Assembly: GCA_910580225.1 (NCBI GenBank)
Contig: CAJTXE010000012.1
Span: forward strand, 40,129-104,128
DNA length: 64,000 bases
Direction: 5' to 3'
Source of the DNA: an uncultured Acetatifactor sp.
GTDB taxonomy: Bacteria; Bacillota; Clostridia; Lachnospirales; Lachnospiraceae
How positions within the stretch are numbered: position 1 is the stretch's first letter; every line of letters starts with the position of its first letter. The position numbers and the translations under genes were made by a program. The notes below the pieces were generated by a model. That model saw nothing but the letters and a program-made list of their open reading frames with translations, made no database searches and had not been told where the DNA came from. This document shows positions 43,086 to 52,686 of the stretch, piece after piece.

Positions 43086-44833
43086 GCCTTAACCGCCTTT
43101 CTCGTCTCAATGGCGTCGAATTTACATAGCTGGGCACACAGTCCGCAGCCATTGCACATAGTCTCGTCAATTGCTACTGTACCGTCTGCATTTTTGGTCA
43201 GGGCCGGACAGCCCGGACGCAGGCAGGCACCACACTTTTTACACTTCTCCGGTACCGGCACACATTTCTCGGGGAAGGAAACCCCCTTAAGCAGCACACA
43301 GGGCGCCTTGGTGATGATTACGGACAGAGCATCCCGATTTGTTTCACGTCGGAAGGCTTCCGCCAGCCCTTCCAGATCAAACGCGCTGATCTCGTATACA
43401 TGTTCTATTCCCAGCGAACGGCATAACTGTGTAATATTGATGGCAGGAACCACTTTTCCCTTCAGGGTTTTGCCTGTAGCTGCGTGGTCCTGATGCCCGG
43501 TCATTCCTGTGGTAGAATTATCCAGGATTACTACAGTACCGCAGGACTGGTTATAGGCCATATTCATTAAAGAGTTGATTCCTGTATGCAAAAACGTAGA
43601 GTCTCCAATCACTGCCACCCAATCACGGATATATTCTTTTCCTCTTGCCTTTTCCATGCCGTGAAGTGTACTGATGCTGGATCCCATACAAATGGTGGTA
43701 TCCACCACACTCAAGGGCGCTACGGCTCCCAACGTATAGCAGCCGATGTCTCCGGCCGCATGTATTTTTAATCTGTTCAATACGGAAAATACACTGCGGT
43801 GAGGACAGCCAGGACAGAGAATGGGCGGTCTGGCAGGAACCGAAACAGGAGAATCCATCCTGCAGGGTTGTCCAAGCACACGTTCTCTGATCATATTTGC
43901 ACTATACTCTCCCTGAACGGTAAATAGATCTTTGCCGACAGCTTTTAAAATTCCCCAGGACTTCACCTGTTCTTCGATTACAGGTTCCAGTTCTTCAAAT
44001 ATGTAGAGACGATCCACTTTTGCCGCGAATTCTTCGATCAGCTTTCGAGGAAGGGGATGCACCAGTCCCAATTTCAGCACACTGGCTTCAGGCATAGCTT
44101 CCCGCACATATTGATACGGAATTCCGCTTGTAATAAAACCTACGGATAAATCCCGGTATTCTGTCCGGTTTACTGACAGATTGCAGGCATCCTCTGCCAG
44201 TTTCTTCATCCGTGCTTCCACCAGAATATGGCGTTTAATGGCATTTACCGGCATCATGACATATTTGGCGGTATTTCGTTCATAGGGACAAAGTTCCTTC
44301 TCCACCCGTTCTTCCAGATTTACGATTCCCTGGGAATGAGAAAGTCTGGTAGTAGAACGTATCATCACCGGCGTATCATAATGTTCACTCAGATCAAAAG
44401 CAAGCTTTGTAAACTCTTTTGCCTCTGCGCTGTCCGAAGGTTCCAATACCGGAATCATGGCGGCTCTGGCTACCATTCTACTATCCTGCTCATTCTGGGA
44501 ACTGTACATACCCGGATCGTCTGCCGCAACTACCACCATACCTCCGTTTACTCCCGCGTAGGCAGCTGTAAACAGCGGATCAGATGCTACATTTACACCC
44601 ACATGTTTCATACAGCACACCGAACGGGCTCCTGCGATAGATGCACCGATTGCCACTTCCGCCGCCACCTTCTCATTCGGTGACCACTCCGCATATACTT
44701 CGTCATATTTTGCAATACTTTCACTGATTTCTGTACTGGGCGTACCCGGATAAGCTGCCGACACTTTTACGCCTGCCTCATAGGCCCCCCTCGCAATTGC
44801 TTCGTTACCAAGCAGTATCTTTTTCTCTGCCAC
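43082..44833 (-). CDS. iorA: Indolepyruvate:ferredoxin oxidoreductase, alpha subunit
   Basis: A 583-residue TPP-dependent subunit. The N-terminal pyrimidine-binding domain starts LLGNEAIARGAYEAGV. The TPP-binding region is GDIGCYTLGAVAP and GDSTFLHTGINSL (about 350-415). The C-terminus carries two 4Fe-4S binding sets (CKKCGACLRPGCP and CNGCGLCAQLCKF). The start is GTG at 44833 after AGGAGGAGAGAC. It heads a four-gene run iorA-iorB-paaK-ACT. Confidence 0.96.
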   Translation of the reverse strand: MAEKKILLGNEAIARGAYEAGVKVSAAYPGTPSTEISESIAKYDEVYAEWSPNEKVAAEVAIGASIAGARSVCCMKHVGVNVASDPLFTAAYAGVNGGMVVVAADDPGMYSSQNEQDSRMVARAAMIPVLEPSDSAEAKEFTKLAFDLSEHYDTPVMIRSTTRLSHSQGIVNLEERVEKELCPYERNTAKYVMMPVNAIKRHILVEARMKKLAEDACNLSVNRTEYRDLSVGFITSGIPYQYVREAMPEASVLKLGLVHPLPRKLIEEFAAKVDRLYIFEELEPVIEEQVKSWGILKAVGKDLFTVQGEYSANMIRERVLGQPCRMDSPVSVPARPPILCPGCPHRSVFSVLNRLKIHAAGDIGCYTLGAVAPLSVVDTTICMGSSISTLHGMEKARGKEYIRDWVAVIGDSTFLHTGINSLMNMAYNQSCGTVVILDNSTTGMTGHQDHAATGKTLKGKVVPAINITQLCRSLGIEHVYEISAFDLEGLAEAFRRETNRDALSVIITKAPCVLLKGVSFPEKCVPVPEKCKKCGACLRPGCPALTKNADGTVAIDETMCNGCGLCAQLCKFDAIETRKAVKA

Positions 44834-45018
44834 GTCTCTCCTCCTGTTTACAGTTCCGCATTTCTGCCAGAATATAATCTACAGTGTATACTCATTTATG
44901 TTTCATTTTATGTTACTTTTTGTTTGGTGTCAATCATTCTTTATGAAATTCTCACAAAATTATACTGTAAAAGCGCCGCAGCAACCCCATATTCTTTGTG
45001 CATATTTTTAGAAAGCAC

Positions 45019-45047
45019 TTGCATTTCACGAGAAAAACAGTTATAAT
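45019..45047 (+). promoter_or_regulatory. Promoter of the DUF5688-like gene
   Basis: TTGCAT (45019-45024), a 17-base spacer and a perfect TATAAT (45042-45047), leaving a leader of about 70 nt. The rest of the 44834-45123 gap is AT-rich and holds no coding frame I would support. Confidence 0.7.
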
Positions 45048-45123
45048 GGCACTATTCCGTTTTAAAACCGGATCATATTGCAGTAAGTTAACAATCACAA
45101 CATGAAAGAAAGGAAAACACAAT

Positions 45124-46116
45124 ATGTCAAAAGAAACGTTTGTGCAGACTCTGTTGTCAGGTCTGGCAGAAAAGAAAGAATGGGGACTCAGCCCGGGCAA
45201 TGCAGAGTACTACAAAGATGGCCTCTCCGCCGAAAACGACCCGCAGCTTCTTGATTTTATTCACGATACCAATCTTCATTATCACAAATCAGAATCAGAT
45301 ATCCTGATGGGCAGCTTCCTCGTAATCAGAAAAAAATGCAGAAATGAAATCTGGAGTATGTGCCGGTTTGATGCTGATTATCTATATCGGGAATTCGAAG
45401 AAGGCGGCTGGGACTCGGTATGGAAAACAATAGAACCACAGCTGAAGTCCGCCGCGCGAATCACAGAAAAAGGTATTCTCTCATCTATCAGCGATTATGA
45501 AGCAGTCAAAGAACATCTGATTATCCGCCCTCTCAATTATACGGATCACCGCAGCGAACTCAAGAACTGTATCTACAGACGATACGGCGACATTGCGCTG
45601 GTTCTCTGCATTATCTTTTCCAACGACGCAAAACATGGGATCAATACTTCAAAAATTCAGAAACCAACCTTTGATAAATGGAAAATTCCTGAAAATGATG
45701 TATGGGAATCTGCTCTCACAAACACTTCTGTCATGGCACCTCCGAGAATATATGCCAATCCTCTGGAAGCAGATCAGGCTCCTTATTCCAGAGGTGAATT
45801 CATGACAAATCATAGAAATATGCAGCTCCATCCTCTGCAGGTGCCTTTGGTCACCACCACACAGCAGATGAACGGTGCCATTGCTCTTTTCTATCCCGGC
45901 GTCAGGGATAGACTCGCGGAAATCATGGGTGGAAGCTATTATGCAGCTTTTATCAGTATCCATGAATGCATGATTCACCGCAGCGATACCATTTCACCCA
46001 AGCAAATCCGCCGTCACTTAAGCGATGTTAACAATGCTTTCAGTTCCGATGAAAATCTTACCAGAAAAGTCTTTTATTATGATGTCAAAACAAAACTTTT
46101 TTCTCCGTTAGATTAA
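45124..46116 (+). CDS. DUF5688-like protein of unknown function
   Basis: A 330-residue soluble protein without signal peptide or membrane helix. The middle block LIIRPLNYTDHRSELKN and the C-terminal MNGAIALFYPGVRDRLAEIMGG and IHECMIHR resemble the DUF5688 family common in Lachnospiraceae. I recall that family by its ALFYPG-like motif, so the assignment is moderate. It has its own promoter and AAGGA site and is flanked by genes on the opposite strand, suggesting an independent unit. No catalytic motif is recognisable. Confidence 0.6.
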   Translation: MSKETFVQTLLSGLAEKKEWGLSPGNAEYYKDGLSAENDPQLLDFIHDTNLHYHKSESDILMGSFLVIRKKCRNEIWSMCRFDADYLYREFEEGGWDSVWKTIEPQLKSAARITEKGILSSISDYEAVKEHLIIRPLNYTDHRSELKNCIYRRYGDIALVLCIIFSNDAKHGINTSKIQKPTFDKWKIPENDVWESALTNTSVMAPPRIYANPLEADQAPYSRGEFMTNHRNMQLHPLQVPLVTTTQQMNGAIALFYPGVRDRLAEIMGGSYYAAFISIHECMIHRSDTISPKQIRRHLSDVNNAFSSDENLTRKVFYYDVKTKLFSPLD

Positions 46117-46170
46117 CATTCTGCACAGTTCATTTGTTTCCCATTTACCTGTGATCTATTTGTCTGCTTT

Positions 46171-47034
46171 TTAGTGTGCCAGTATCATGGAGAGCATTCC
46201 CGGACCAGTATGGGCACCGATGATAGGGGAAAGCATGGTCCGCCGGACCGTTACTCCGGGCGCTGCCGCACGGACTTTTTCCGCCAGACTCTCTGCCAGT
46301 TCCGGGGTATCTGCATCACAGATGTATATGGTACTGCAGATCTCCGGATTGTAATTCTCCTGGAAAAAGGTAAACAGGGAGGTCATGGCAGCTTTGTTTC
46401 CACGCTTTTTGTCCACAGTTACAAGTTTCCCGCTCTCATCAATTTTCAGCATGGGACGGATGTTCAGGGCAGAACCTACAATGGCCGTAGCCGCACCGAC
46501 ACGTCCTCCCCGCTTCAGGTACATCAGATCCTGTACCATGAAATAATGACGCACATGTGGGACAAAGGCCTTCATATCCTCATAGTTTTCTCTTATGGAC
46601 AATCCCTTTTTGCGGTTTTCCACAGCCCTCTCCGCCAAAATGCCGATACCGCCTGTGGCAGCAAGGGTGTCTACAGGCAGCAGCTCCGCCTCGGGATACT
46701 GTTCCTTTAAATTCTCCGCGGCCATCAGAGAGCTTTCATAGGTGGCGGATAGTCCGCTGGACAGGCAGAAATACAACACGGATCTGCCTTCCGCCAGAAA
46801 CGTTTTGAAATATTCCTGATACATAAAAGGTGATATCTGGGAGGTTCTGGTCAGGTCTCCCCTTCTCTGTCCGTCATAAAACTGTTTCAGCAGTGCCTCT
46901 TCCTCACAGCCCCGGGATGTACGCATCTCATCTCCCAGGGAATATTCCATGGGCACAAACGCAATATCGTTCTCTAATGCAGCTTCTCTGATAATATCAC
47001 CGGAAGCATCCATGCAGATCACATAATCTTTCAT
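46171..47034 (-). CDS. DegV family fatty-acid-binding protein
   Basis: A 287-residue DegV/FakB-type protein, which binds a fatty acid so a FakA kinase can phosphorylate it. Landmarks are VPMEYSLGD, then TSQISPFMYQEYF, and YFCLSSGLSATYES, with RVGAATAIVGSALNIRP. The frame extends to 47073; GGAGGGCTTAT selects the ATG at 47034. It follows ilvN after about 13 bases. No fakA is in the window. Confidence 0.92.
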   Translation of the reverse strand: MKDYVICMDASGDIIREAALENDIAFVPMEYSLGDEMRTSRGCEEEALLKQFYDGQRRGDLTRTSQISPFMYQEYFKTFLAEGRSVLYFCLSSGLSATYESSLMAAENLKEQYPEAELLPVDTLAATGGIGILAERAVENRKKGLSIRENYEDMKAFVPHVRHYFMVQDLMYLKRGGRVGAATAIVGSALNIRPMLKIDESGKLVTVDKKRGNKAAMTSLFTFFQENYNPEICSTIYICDADTPELAESLAEKVRAAAPGVTVRRTMLSPIIGAHTGPGMLSMILAH

Positions 47035-47047
47035 ATAAGCCCTCCGT

Positions 47048-47545
47048 TTACTTCCCGTCATCATTTTCGCCACATTTGGACAGTGCCAGGGTTCCGGTCC
47101 TTGCCACTTCCACGATGCTTATAGTCTGGAGCATTTTGATCATAAGTTTTATGCGGTCAGGCTCGTCGCAGAGCTGTATCATCATGAAATGCTTGGACAT
47201 ATCCACGATCTGTGCCTTCATGATCTCGCACAGTTCCATAATTTCACGCCGGTTGCTTTTGTTATACCGAATCTTGATGAGCATCAATTCCCTGGCAATG
47301 CATTGCTGTTCCGCAAATGTTTTTACTTTGATGACATCCACTTTTTTATTCAGCTGCTTTTCAATCTGTTCGATGGTTCTTTCATCTCCGCTGCTCACAA
47401 TGGTCATGCAGGACACCGAGGAATCGTCGGTCTCCCCCACTGCCAGACTATCGATGTTAAAACAACGCCTGGCGAACAGTCCGGCCACCTTACCCAGAAC
47501 ACCGGAACGGTTTTCCACCAATACGGAATAAATCCTTCTCTTCAT
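47048..47545 (-). CDS. ilvN: Acetolactate synthase small subunit
   Basis: A 165-residue regulatory subunit that confers valine feedback on acetolactate synthase. The N-terminal ACT domain (YSVLVENRSGVLGKVAGLF) and C-terminal region are complete. The frame extends to 47638, but AAGGAGTGGAAT selects the ATG at 47545. A duplicated fragment of the ilvB 3' end lies in the gap to ilvB. Confidence 0.95.
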   Translation of the reverse strand: MKRRIYSVLVENRSGVLGKVAGLFARRCFNIDSLAVGETDDSSVSCMTIVSSGDERTIEQIEKQLNKKVDVIKVKTFAEQQCIARELMLIKIRYNKSNRREIMELCEIMKAQIVDMSKHFMMIQLCDEPDRIKLMIKMLQTISIVEVARTGTLALSKCGENDDGK

Positions 47546-47582
47546 ATTCCACTCCTTATCTATTCCAGCTTTCTGGAATGTA

Positions 47583-47659
47583 TTATACAAGATCCATTGG
47601 ATCAGGGCATTTATACATAATTCCTGGAATTCGGGCATTTATACGAGATCCATAGGATC
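47583..47659. repeat. Near-duplicate of the ilvB 3' end between ilvB and ilvN
   Basis: The last codons of ilvB (DPMDLV-stop) recur in the gap: 47639-47659 and 47583-47603 match at 19 of 21 positions and preserve the peptide and stop. A 12-base perfect repeat GGGCATTTATAC also occurs at 47605-47616 and 47633-47644. It looks like an old local tandem duplication. Confidence 0.7.
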
Positions 47660-49252
47660 GATGATGCATTCCAGAAGCATGGAAGTATCCTCTTTCAGGA
47701 AAGCGTCGATGGTTTCATCGCATTTTTCCATATTTTCAAGCCGTAGGAAAGGAATACCGTATGCGGCGGACAATTTTTCCAGGTCAGGACTTCCTGACAA
47801 ATCCACTACAGAATAGTGGTCTTGGTAGGTAAAGTGCTGATACTGACGTACCATGCCCAGATAATTGTTCTTCAGCACTACAATCTTTACCGGAATATGG
47901 TGCTGGCACATGGTTGCAAGCTCCATCATGGACATCTGGAAAGAGCCGTCGCCGCAGACTGCCACCACCTGCCGGTGAGGAGCAGCAACCTTCGCTCCCA
48001 TGGCGGCGGGAATGGAATAGCCCATGGTGCCCATACCGCCTGTGGTAAAGAATTTCCCCTTCCGCACCTTGACATAACCACAAGACCAGATCTGATTCTG
48101 GCCTACATCTGCAACATAAACGGCATCTTCCTGCATTTTCTCCGTAAGCCTCATAATAAAGGCGGCTGGATCCACGTAGTCCGGATCGGGACTGCGTTTG
48201 GTGGCCAGCGCTTTCCGATAGCCATTCAGAGTCTGGATCCATTCCTCACAGTGACAGGTGAATTCTTCTTTCTCCAAATCTTCAAATATATGTTTGGCAT
48301 CACCCACCAAAGGGATGGTGGGACCTGCGTTCTTACCAATTTCTGCCGGATCTACGTCGATATGTACCAATATTTTGTTTCGGGTAATCATATCCGGCTG
48401 GTTCACGGCACGGTCAGCCACCCTTGCTCCCACCATAATCAGCAGATCGGACTCGTTTATAGCCCGGTTAGCGTAGGCTTTACCGTTGTTTCCAACCATT
48501 CTGAAGTACAGAGGGTGATCGGTGGGCATGACACCGATTCCCATCATGGTAGATACAACAGGAATACCATGAGTTTCTGCAAACCTGCGCAGTTCCGCTT
48601 CTGCTTCGCTCAAAAGAACACCGCCTCCCGCACAGATGATGGGGCGTTTTGCCTTCTCCAGTTCTTTCACTACCTTTTTGATCTGTACCGCGTTGCCTTT
48701 GACCGTAGGCTTGTAGGTGCGGAGAGAAACTGTCTCCGGATATTTGAATTTGCTGATGGAAGCATTCTGAATATCGATGGGAACGTCAATGAGCACTGGT
48801 CCCCGCCTGCCGGTGTTGGCAATATGAAATGCCTCCTTGAATATCCTTGGAATGTCATTCACATTTTTCACCAGGTAGCTGTATTTTACGAAAGACTCCA
48901 CCGCGCCTGTGATGTCCGCCTCCTGAAATACATCACTGCCCAGAAGTTCACTGTTCACCTGGCCAGTGATACAGATCAAGGGAATACTGTCCGCAAATGC
49001 CGTGGCAATACCCGTGATCACATTGGTGGCGCCGGGGCCGGAAGTTACCGCGCACACTCCGGGTTTTCCGGTCATCCGGGATACCCCGCTGGCAGCATGG
49101 GCAGCATTCTGTTCCGTCCTGATCAAAATGGTACGAATCTCCGAATCCAGGATACTGTTGTAAAAAGGGCAGATGGCTACACCGGGATATCCAAATACCG
49201 TAGTTACTCCTTCTGCTTCCAGACATTTGATAATGGCGTCTGCACCTGTCAT
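47639..49252 (-). CDS. ilvB: Acetolactate synthase large subunit
   Basis: A 537-residue TPP enzyme that condenses two pyruvates (or pyruvate with 2-ketobutyrate) for branched-chain amino acids. The TPP motif is GDGSFQMSMMELATMCQHHIPV-like near residue 435, with the FAD-type middle domain intact. The N-terminus GADAIIKCLEAEGVTTVFGYPG carries the catalytic glutamate loop. AGGAGGAACATAAAT precedes the ATG. ilvN follows after 93 bases. No T-box leader is visible upstream. Confidence 0.96.
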   Translation of the reverse strand: MTGADAIIKCLEAEGVTTVFGYPGVAICPFYNSILDSEIRTILIRTEQNAAHAASGVSRMTGKPGVCAVTSGPGATNVITGIATAFADSIPLICITGQVNSELLGSDVFQEADITGAVESFVKYSYLVKNVNDIPRIFKEAFHIANTGRRGPVLIDVPIDIQNASISKFKYPETVSLRTYKPTVKGNAVQIKKVVKELEKAKRPIICAGGGVLLSEAEAELRRFAETHGIPVVSTMMGIGVMPTDHPLYFRMVGNNGKAYANRAINESDLLIMVGARVADRAVNQPDMITRNKILVHIDVDPAEIGKNAGPTIPLVGDAKHIFEDLEKEEFTCHCEEWIQTLNGYRKALATKRSPDPDYVDPAAFIMRLTEKMQEDAVYVADVGQNQIWSCGYVKVRKGKFFTTGGMGTMGYSIPAAMGAKVAAPHRQVVAVCGDGSFQMSMMELATMCQHHIPVKIVVLKNNYLGMVRQYQHFTYQDHYSVVDLSGSPDLEKLSAAYGIPFLRLENMEKCDETIDAFLKEDTSMLLECIIDPMDLV

Positions 49253-49362
49253 ATTTATGTTCCTCCTATTCTATTCCGCAATGGGCATGTGCTTTTTGTC
49301 TGCTGTACGTTCGTTTCACATCTGGGGCTTCCTGTTCCGCTTCTGCAGCAAACTTTTTGTTT

Positions 49363-51906
49363 TCACGTTTCATGAGAATGGATAAGACGTCTGGCCAGTT
49401 TCACGGCTTCCGCGGCATCGGAGGAATATCCGTCAGCCCCGATCTCATCTGCATAATCCTGTGTGATAACTGCACCGCCTATCATGATTTTTGCATCCAC
49501 TTTTTCCACCCTTGCATAGGCAATCACTTCCCGCATTCGCTGCATGGTTGTGGTCATCAGGGCTGACAAAGCAATGATCTTGGCATTGTGTTCCTTTGCG
49601 GCCCGAATGATATCTTCCTTGGGCACATCCTTCCCCAGGTCTATCACCCGAAAACCGTAATTTTTCAGCATCAATGCCACCAGATTCTTTCCGATATCAT
49701 GGATATCTCCCTCCACAGTGGCAATCACCACTGCGGGCATATCCACTGCTTCGGAATCTTGCTTCAACAGCGGTTCCAGAATTTCGATGGAATTTTTCAT
49801 GGCCTCCGCGCTGGCAATCAGCTGCGGCAGAAAATATCTCCCTTTATCAAACAGTTCTCCAACCTGGTTGATAGCGGGGAGAAGCACTTCATTCAGAAGT
49901 TCGGAAGCATCCTCACCTTGGGCCAGAGCTTCCCGGGTTTTGGCTGTTATGCCGTTGCGGTTGCCTTTCAGAACCGCATTGCGGAGGGCTGTCCGACAAA
50001 CACTTTCTGCAACGGAATCTCCTTGTATGGATATGCTTTTCCTGTCTGTTGTCTTGCCGTCAGATAAAAGCTCCTTCTGCTCAATACGGTTTCCTGAATC
50101 TTCCTTTTGAATCGTTGTAGCCGTCCTTTTTGGATTTTGTTTCCTTGCCTCTGTCACAGTACCGGCAAAGTCGATATAACGTGTTGCTGCATCTTCTTTT
50201 GCCAGAAGCAAATCTGTTGCCAGCGCACAGCCTTTCAGCAGTTCCTGAGAAGGATTGGCAATCGCCATGGTCAGCCCTTCCCGAATGGCCAGTGTCAAAA
50301 ATGCGGTGTTGATGAAACTGCGTTCCGGCATTCCGAAAGAAATGTTCGACAACCCACAGATGGTAGCCAGTCCTCTTTCCCTGCAGTAATGAATGGTTTC
50401 CAGCGCTTCCAGTGCCGCTTTTCGGTTGGCACCCACTGTAGACACAAGGCCGTCCACAATTATATCTTCTTTCGTTAGCCCCAGGCAAAAAGCTCGTTCC
50501 AGCACAGTCTCTATGATCAGTTTCTTTTCCTGCATATTCTCAGGCAGCCCTCTATCAGAAAGAGGAAGAAGAATGAACATGGCGCCGTATTTTTTCACTA
50601 AGGGAAGAAGTCTTTCGTATTTGTCGCTCTCCAAAGAGACAGAATTAACCAATGCTCTTCCCGGATACTGTCTCAGTGCTGCTTCCAGTACGTCAATATG
50701 GCTGGAATCCAGGCAAAGGGGCAGATTTGTTACACTGCTGACTTCTTCAATGGCACGAAGCATCATGGCCTTTTCATCAATACCGCTCATTCCCATATTG
50801 ATATCCAGAATCAGTGCGCCATCCCGTTCCTGTTCTTCCGCAAACTGCACAACTTTGTCAAAAATTCCTTCTTTCAGCTGTGCCTGTAACAGTTTTTTTC
50901 CGGTGGGATTGATCCGTTCTCCCACAATCTGAAAGTGGCCATCCAGGCAAAATGACACATTCCTGTGTTCTGATGCAAGGTAATGGATACCGGCCTCCCT
51001 GCGCGGAACAGCCGGAACGGAATCTTTTCCAAAAGTATCTCGCAACAGTCGGATATATTCCGGCGTAGTACCACAGCATCCACCCAGCATGGAAGCACCG
51101 GATTCCACAAGAAGCTTCATTTCTTCTACGAATTCTTCCGGGCACAGGTTATAGCAGCTATTCCCCTCCTGGTCCAGAGACGGAATACCAGCATTGGGCT
51201 TTGCAATAATGGGAATTTCCCGGGTGCAAGCTGCCATATCTTTCACGATTTGGTGCATATGGGCCGGTCCAGTGGAACAGTTGACACCAATGGCTGCAGC
51301 ACCCAGACTTTCCAGTACAATGGCTGCTGTCTTTGGATCAGTACCATACAAGGTTCTTCCGTCAGATTGAAAGGTCATAGTCACCATAACAGGCAGACTG
51401 CAGATTTCTTTCGCTGCAATCAAAGCAGCCCTGCTTTCTGCCAAACTCATCATGGTCTCAACAACCAACAGATCCACCCCGGCTTCCACCAACAGGGAAA
51501 TCTGTTCCTTATAAATATGGATTAACTCTTCCAATTCCATATTTCCCATAGGACGGAGCTGCTGTCCGGTCATAGTCAGATCTCCTGCAACATAAACAGG
51601 ATGATCCGCCTGCACTGCGGCTTCCCTGGATATACCCACCAGCTCTTTTATCATGGATCCCATCTGTTCATCCCGTCCATACTCCGCCAGTTTAACCCGG
51701 TTGGCCGTAAAGGTAGGGGCATACAAAATATCCGTTCCCGCCGTGATATACTCTCTCTGAAGCTTTGCCATGATTTCCCGATGTTCCAGAATCCACTGTT
51801 CCGGACAAACACCTGACGGCATTCCTGCTTTCACCAGATTAGAGCCTGTAGCCCCATCCAGATATAAATACGATTTAGCAATATTGCCAAACTCTTCCCT
51901 TGTCAT
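49363..51906 (-). CDS. metH: Methionine synthase, cobalamin-dependent, without activation domain
   Basis: An 847-residue cobalamin-dependent methionine synthase. The homocysteine domain (about 1-290) has the zinc cysteines GVNCSTGPAHM and GGCCGTTPEYI. The pterin-binding domain (about 315-560) begins VGERINPTGKK. The cobalamin module (about 640-847) carries GDIHDIGKNLVALMLKNYGF with the ligand histidine. The S-adenosylmethionine reactivation domain is missing, as in many Clostridia, so a separate reactivation factor is expected. A Lys/Thr/Asn-rich linker of about 50 residues (570-620) precedes the cobalamin cap. Confidence 0.94.
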   Translation of the reverse strand: MTREEFGNIAKSYLYLDGATGSNLVKAGMPSGVCPEQWILEHREIMAKLQREYITAGTDILYAPTFTANRVKLAEYGRDEQMGSMIKELVGISREAAVQADHPVYVAGDLTMTGQQLRPMGNMELEELIHIYKEQISLLVEAGVDLLVVETMMSLAESRAALIAAKEICSLPVMVTMTFQSDGRTLYGTDPKTAAIVLESLGAAAIGVNCSTGPAHMHQIVKDMAACTREIPIIAKPNAGIPSLDQEGNSCYNLCPEEFVEEMKLLVESGASMLGGCCGTTPEYIRLLRDTFGKDSVPAVPRREAGIHYLASEHRNVSFCLDGHFQIVGERINPTGKKLLQAQLKEGIFDKVVQFAEEQERDGALILDINMGMSGIDEKAMMLRAIEEVSSVTNLPLCLDSSHIDVLEAALRQYPGRALVNSVSLESDKYERLLPLVKKYGAMFILLPLSDRGLPENMQEKKLIIETVLERAFCLGLTKEDIIVDGLVSTVGANRKAALEALETIHYCRERGLATICGLSNISFGMPERSFINTAFLTLAIREGLTMAIANPSQELLKGCALATDLLLAKEDAATRYIDFAGTVTEARKQNPKRTATTIQKEDSGNRIEQKELLSDGKTTDRKSISIQGDSVAESVCRTALRNAVLKGNRNGITAKTREALAQGEDASELLNEVLLPAINQVGELFDKGRYFLPQLIASAEAMKNSIEILEPLLKQDSEAVDMPAVVIATVEGDIHDIGKNLVALMLKNYGFRVIDLGKDVPKEDIIRAAKEHNAKIIALSALMTTTMQRMREVIAYARVEKVDAKIMIGGAVITQDYADEIGADGYSSDAAEAVKLARRLIHSHET

Positions 51907-52114
51907 ATAAATGCCAAGCCTTTCCTTTCACAGATTCCTTTCTGATCCAATTTACATTCAAAAACTTAATCTTTATCATACCACATATTTGATTTAATCG
52001 TAAAGGGGCGGATTTATCCATTTTTTATGAAAAAATAGTTGCGAAAATACTCGGATTGTGGTAGATTTTAATAGTATTTTCTTATTAAGCGCTTTCAGAA
52101 GGAGGTTTTAACCC

Positions 52115-52591
52115 TTGAAAATAAAAGCGAAAATTGTTTTTACGGTATTTTCTGCCTGCATTGTACTATCTTCCTGTGGTGAAAATTCCGCATTGACGCA
52201 ATTTCGGAAAAGCATGGATGACTTTTGTACTAAAATTTCGGAAATAGACACTTCCATCAATAATATTGACGCAGAGTCGGAACAAGCTGCCGATGAGCTC
52301 CTGACCTATCTTGATGATCTGGATATCGTGTTTCAGTCCTTTGCAAGACTTGATTTTCCGGAAGAATTTAATTATCTCGAAAATCTGGCGGACGAGTCCA
52401 GCGAATATATGACAGAAGCTGTAAAAAGTTATCATGATGCCTTCGGCAATGGTACGTATAATGAAAGTACAGCGGAATATGCCAGAGAAAATTATTCCAG
52501 AGCTTATAAGCGTGTTCAGATCATCATTTCGTTCCTGCATGGAGAGGAGCCGCAGGATCCGGACCTGACCATTGAATACGGCTCAGACTAA
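52115..52591 (+). CDS. Predicted lipoprotein of unknown function
   Basis: A 158-residue lipoprotein: signal peptide FTVFSACIVLSSC with lipobox LSSC around residue 21. The mature part is highly acidic and predicted helical (NNIDAESEQAADELLTYLDDLD, about 45-75). I recognise no family. The start is TTG at 52115 after GAAGGAGGTTTTAACCC, chosen because no ATG is near. It has its own terminator and faces the membrane-protein genes to its right. Confidence 0.75.
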   Translation: MKIKAKIVFTVFSACIVLSSCGENSALTQFRKSMDDFCTKISEIDTSINNIDAESEQAADELLTYLDDLDIVFQSFARLDFPEEFNYLENLADESSEYMTEAVKSYHDAFGNGTYNESTAEYARENYSRAYKRVQIIISFLHGEEPQDPDLTIEYGSD

Positions 52592-52643
52592 ACTTTTGTT
52601 CATTGTTCTTCTCCTTTATCATACATATGGAACGTTTTTCAGA

Positions 52644-52678
52644 AAAAAGGCTGCCACCTTACAGTGACAGCTTTTTTC
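52644..52678. terminator. Bidirectional terminator between convergent genes
   Basis: AAAAAAGGCTGCCAC (52644-52658) pairs with GTGACAGCTTTTTT (52665-52678), with one mismatch. A/T runs flank both sides, so it terminates the lipoprotein gene and the leftward gene at 52687. Confidence 0.85.
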
Positions 52679-52686
52679 GTTCCTTC

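Noticed and set aside
49253..49362. Branched-chain amino acid T-box before ilvB
   Set aside because: The 110-base gap is too short and lacks T-box features.
47816..49375. A 519-residue open frame opposite ilvB
   Set aside because: Antisense to a fully conserved TPP enzyme, with composition typical of a shadow frame.
51907..52114. SAM riboswitch or T-box upstream of metH
   Set aside because: No conserved stems or T-box element recognised in the AT-rich gap; only divergent promoter-like sequence.
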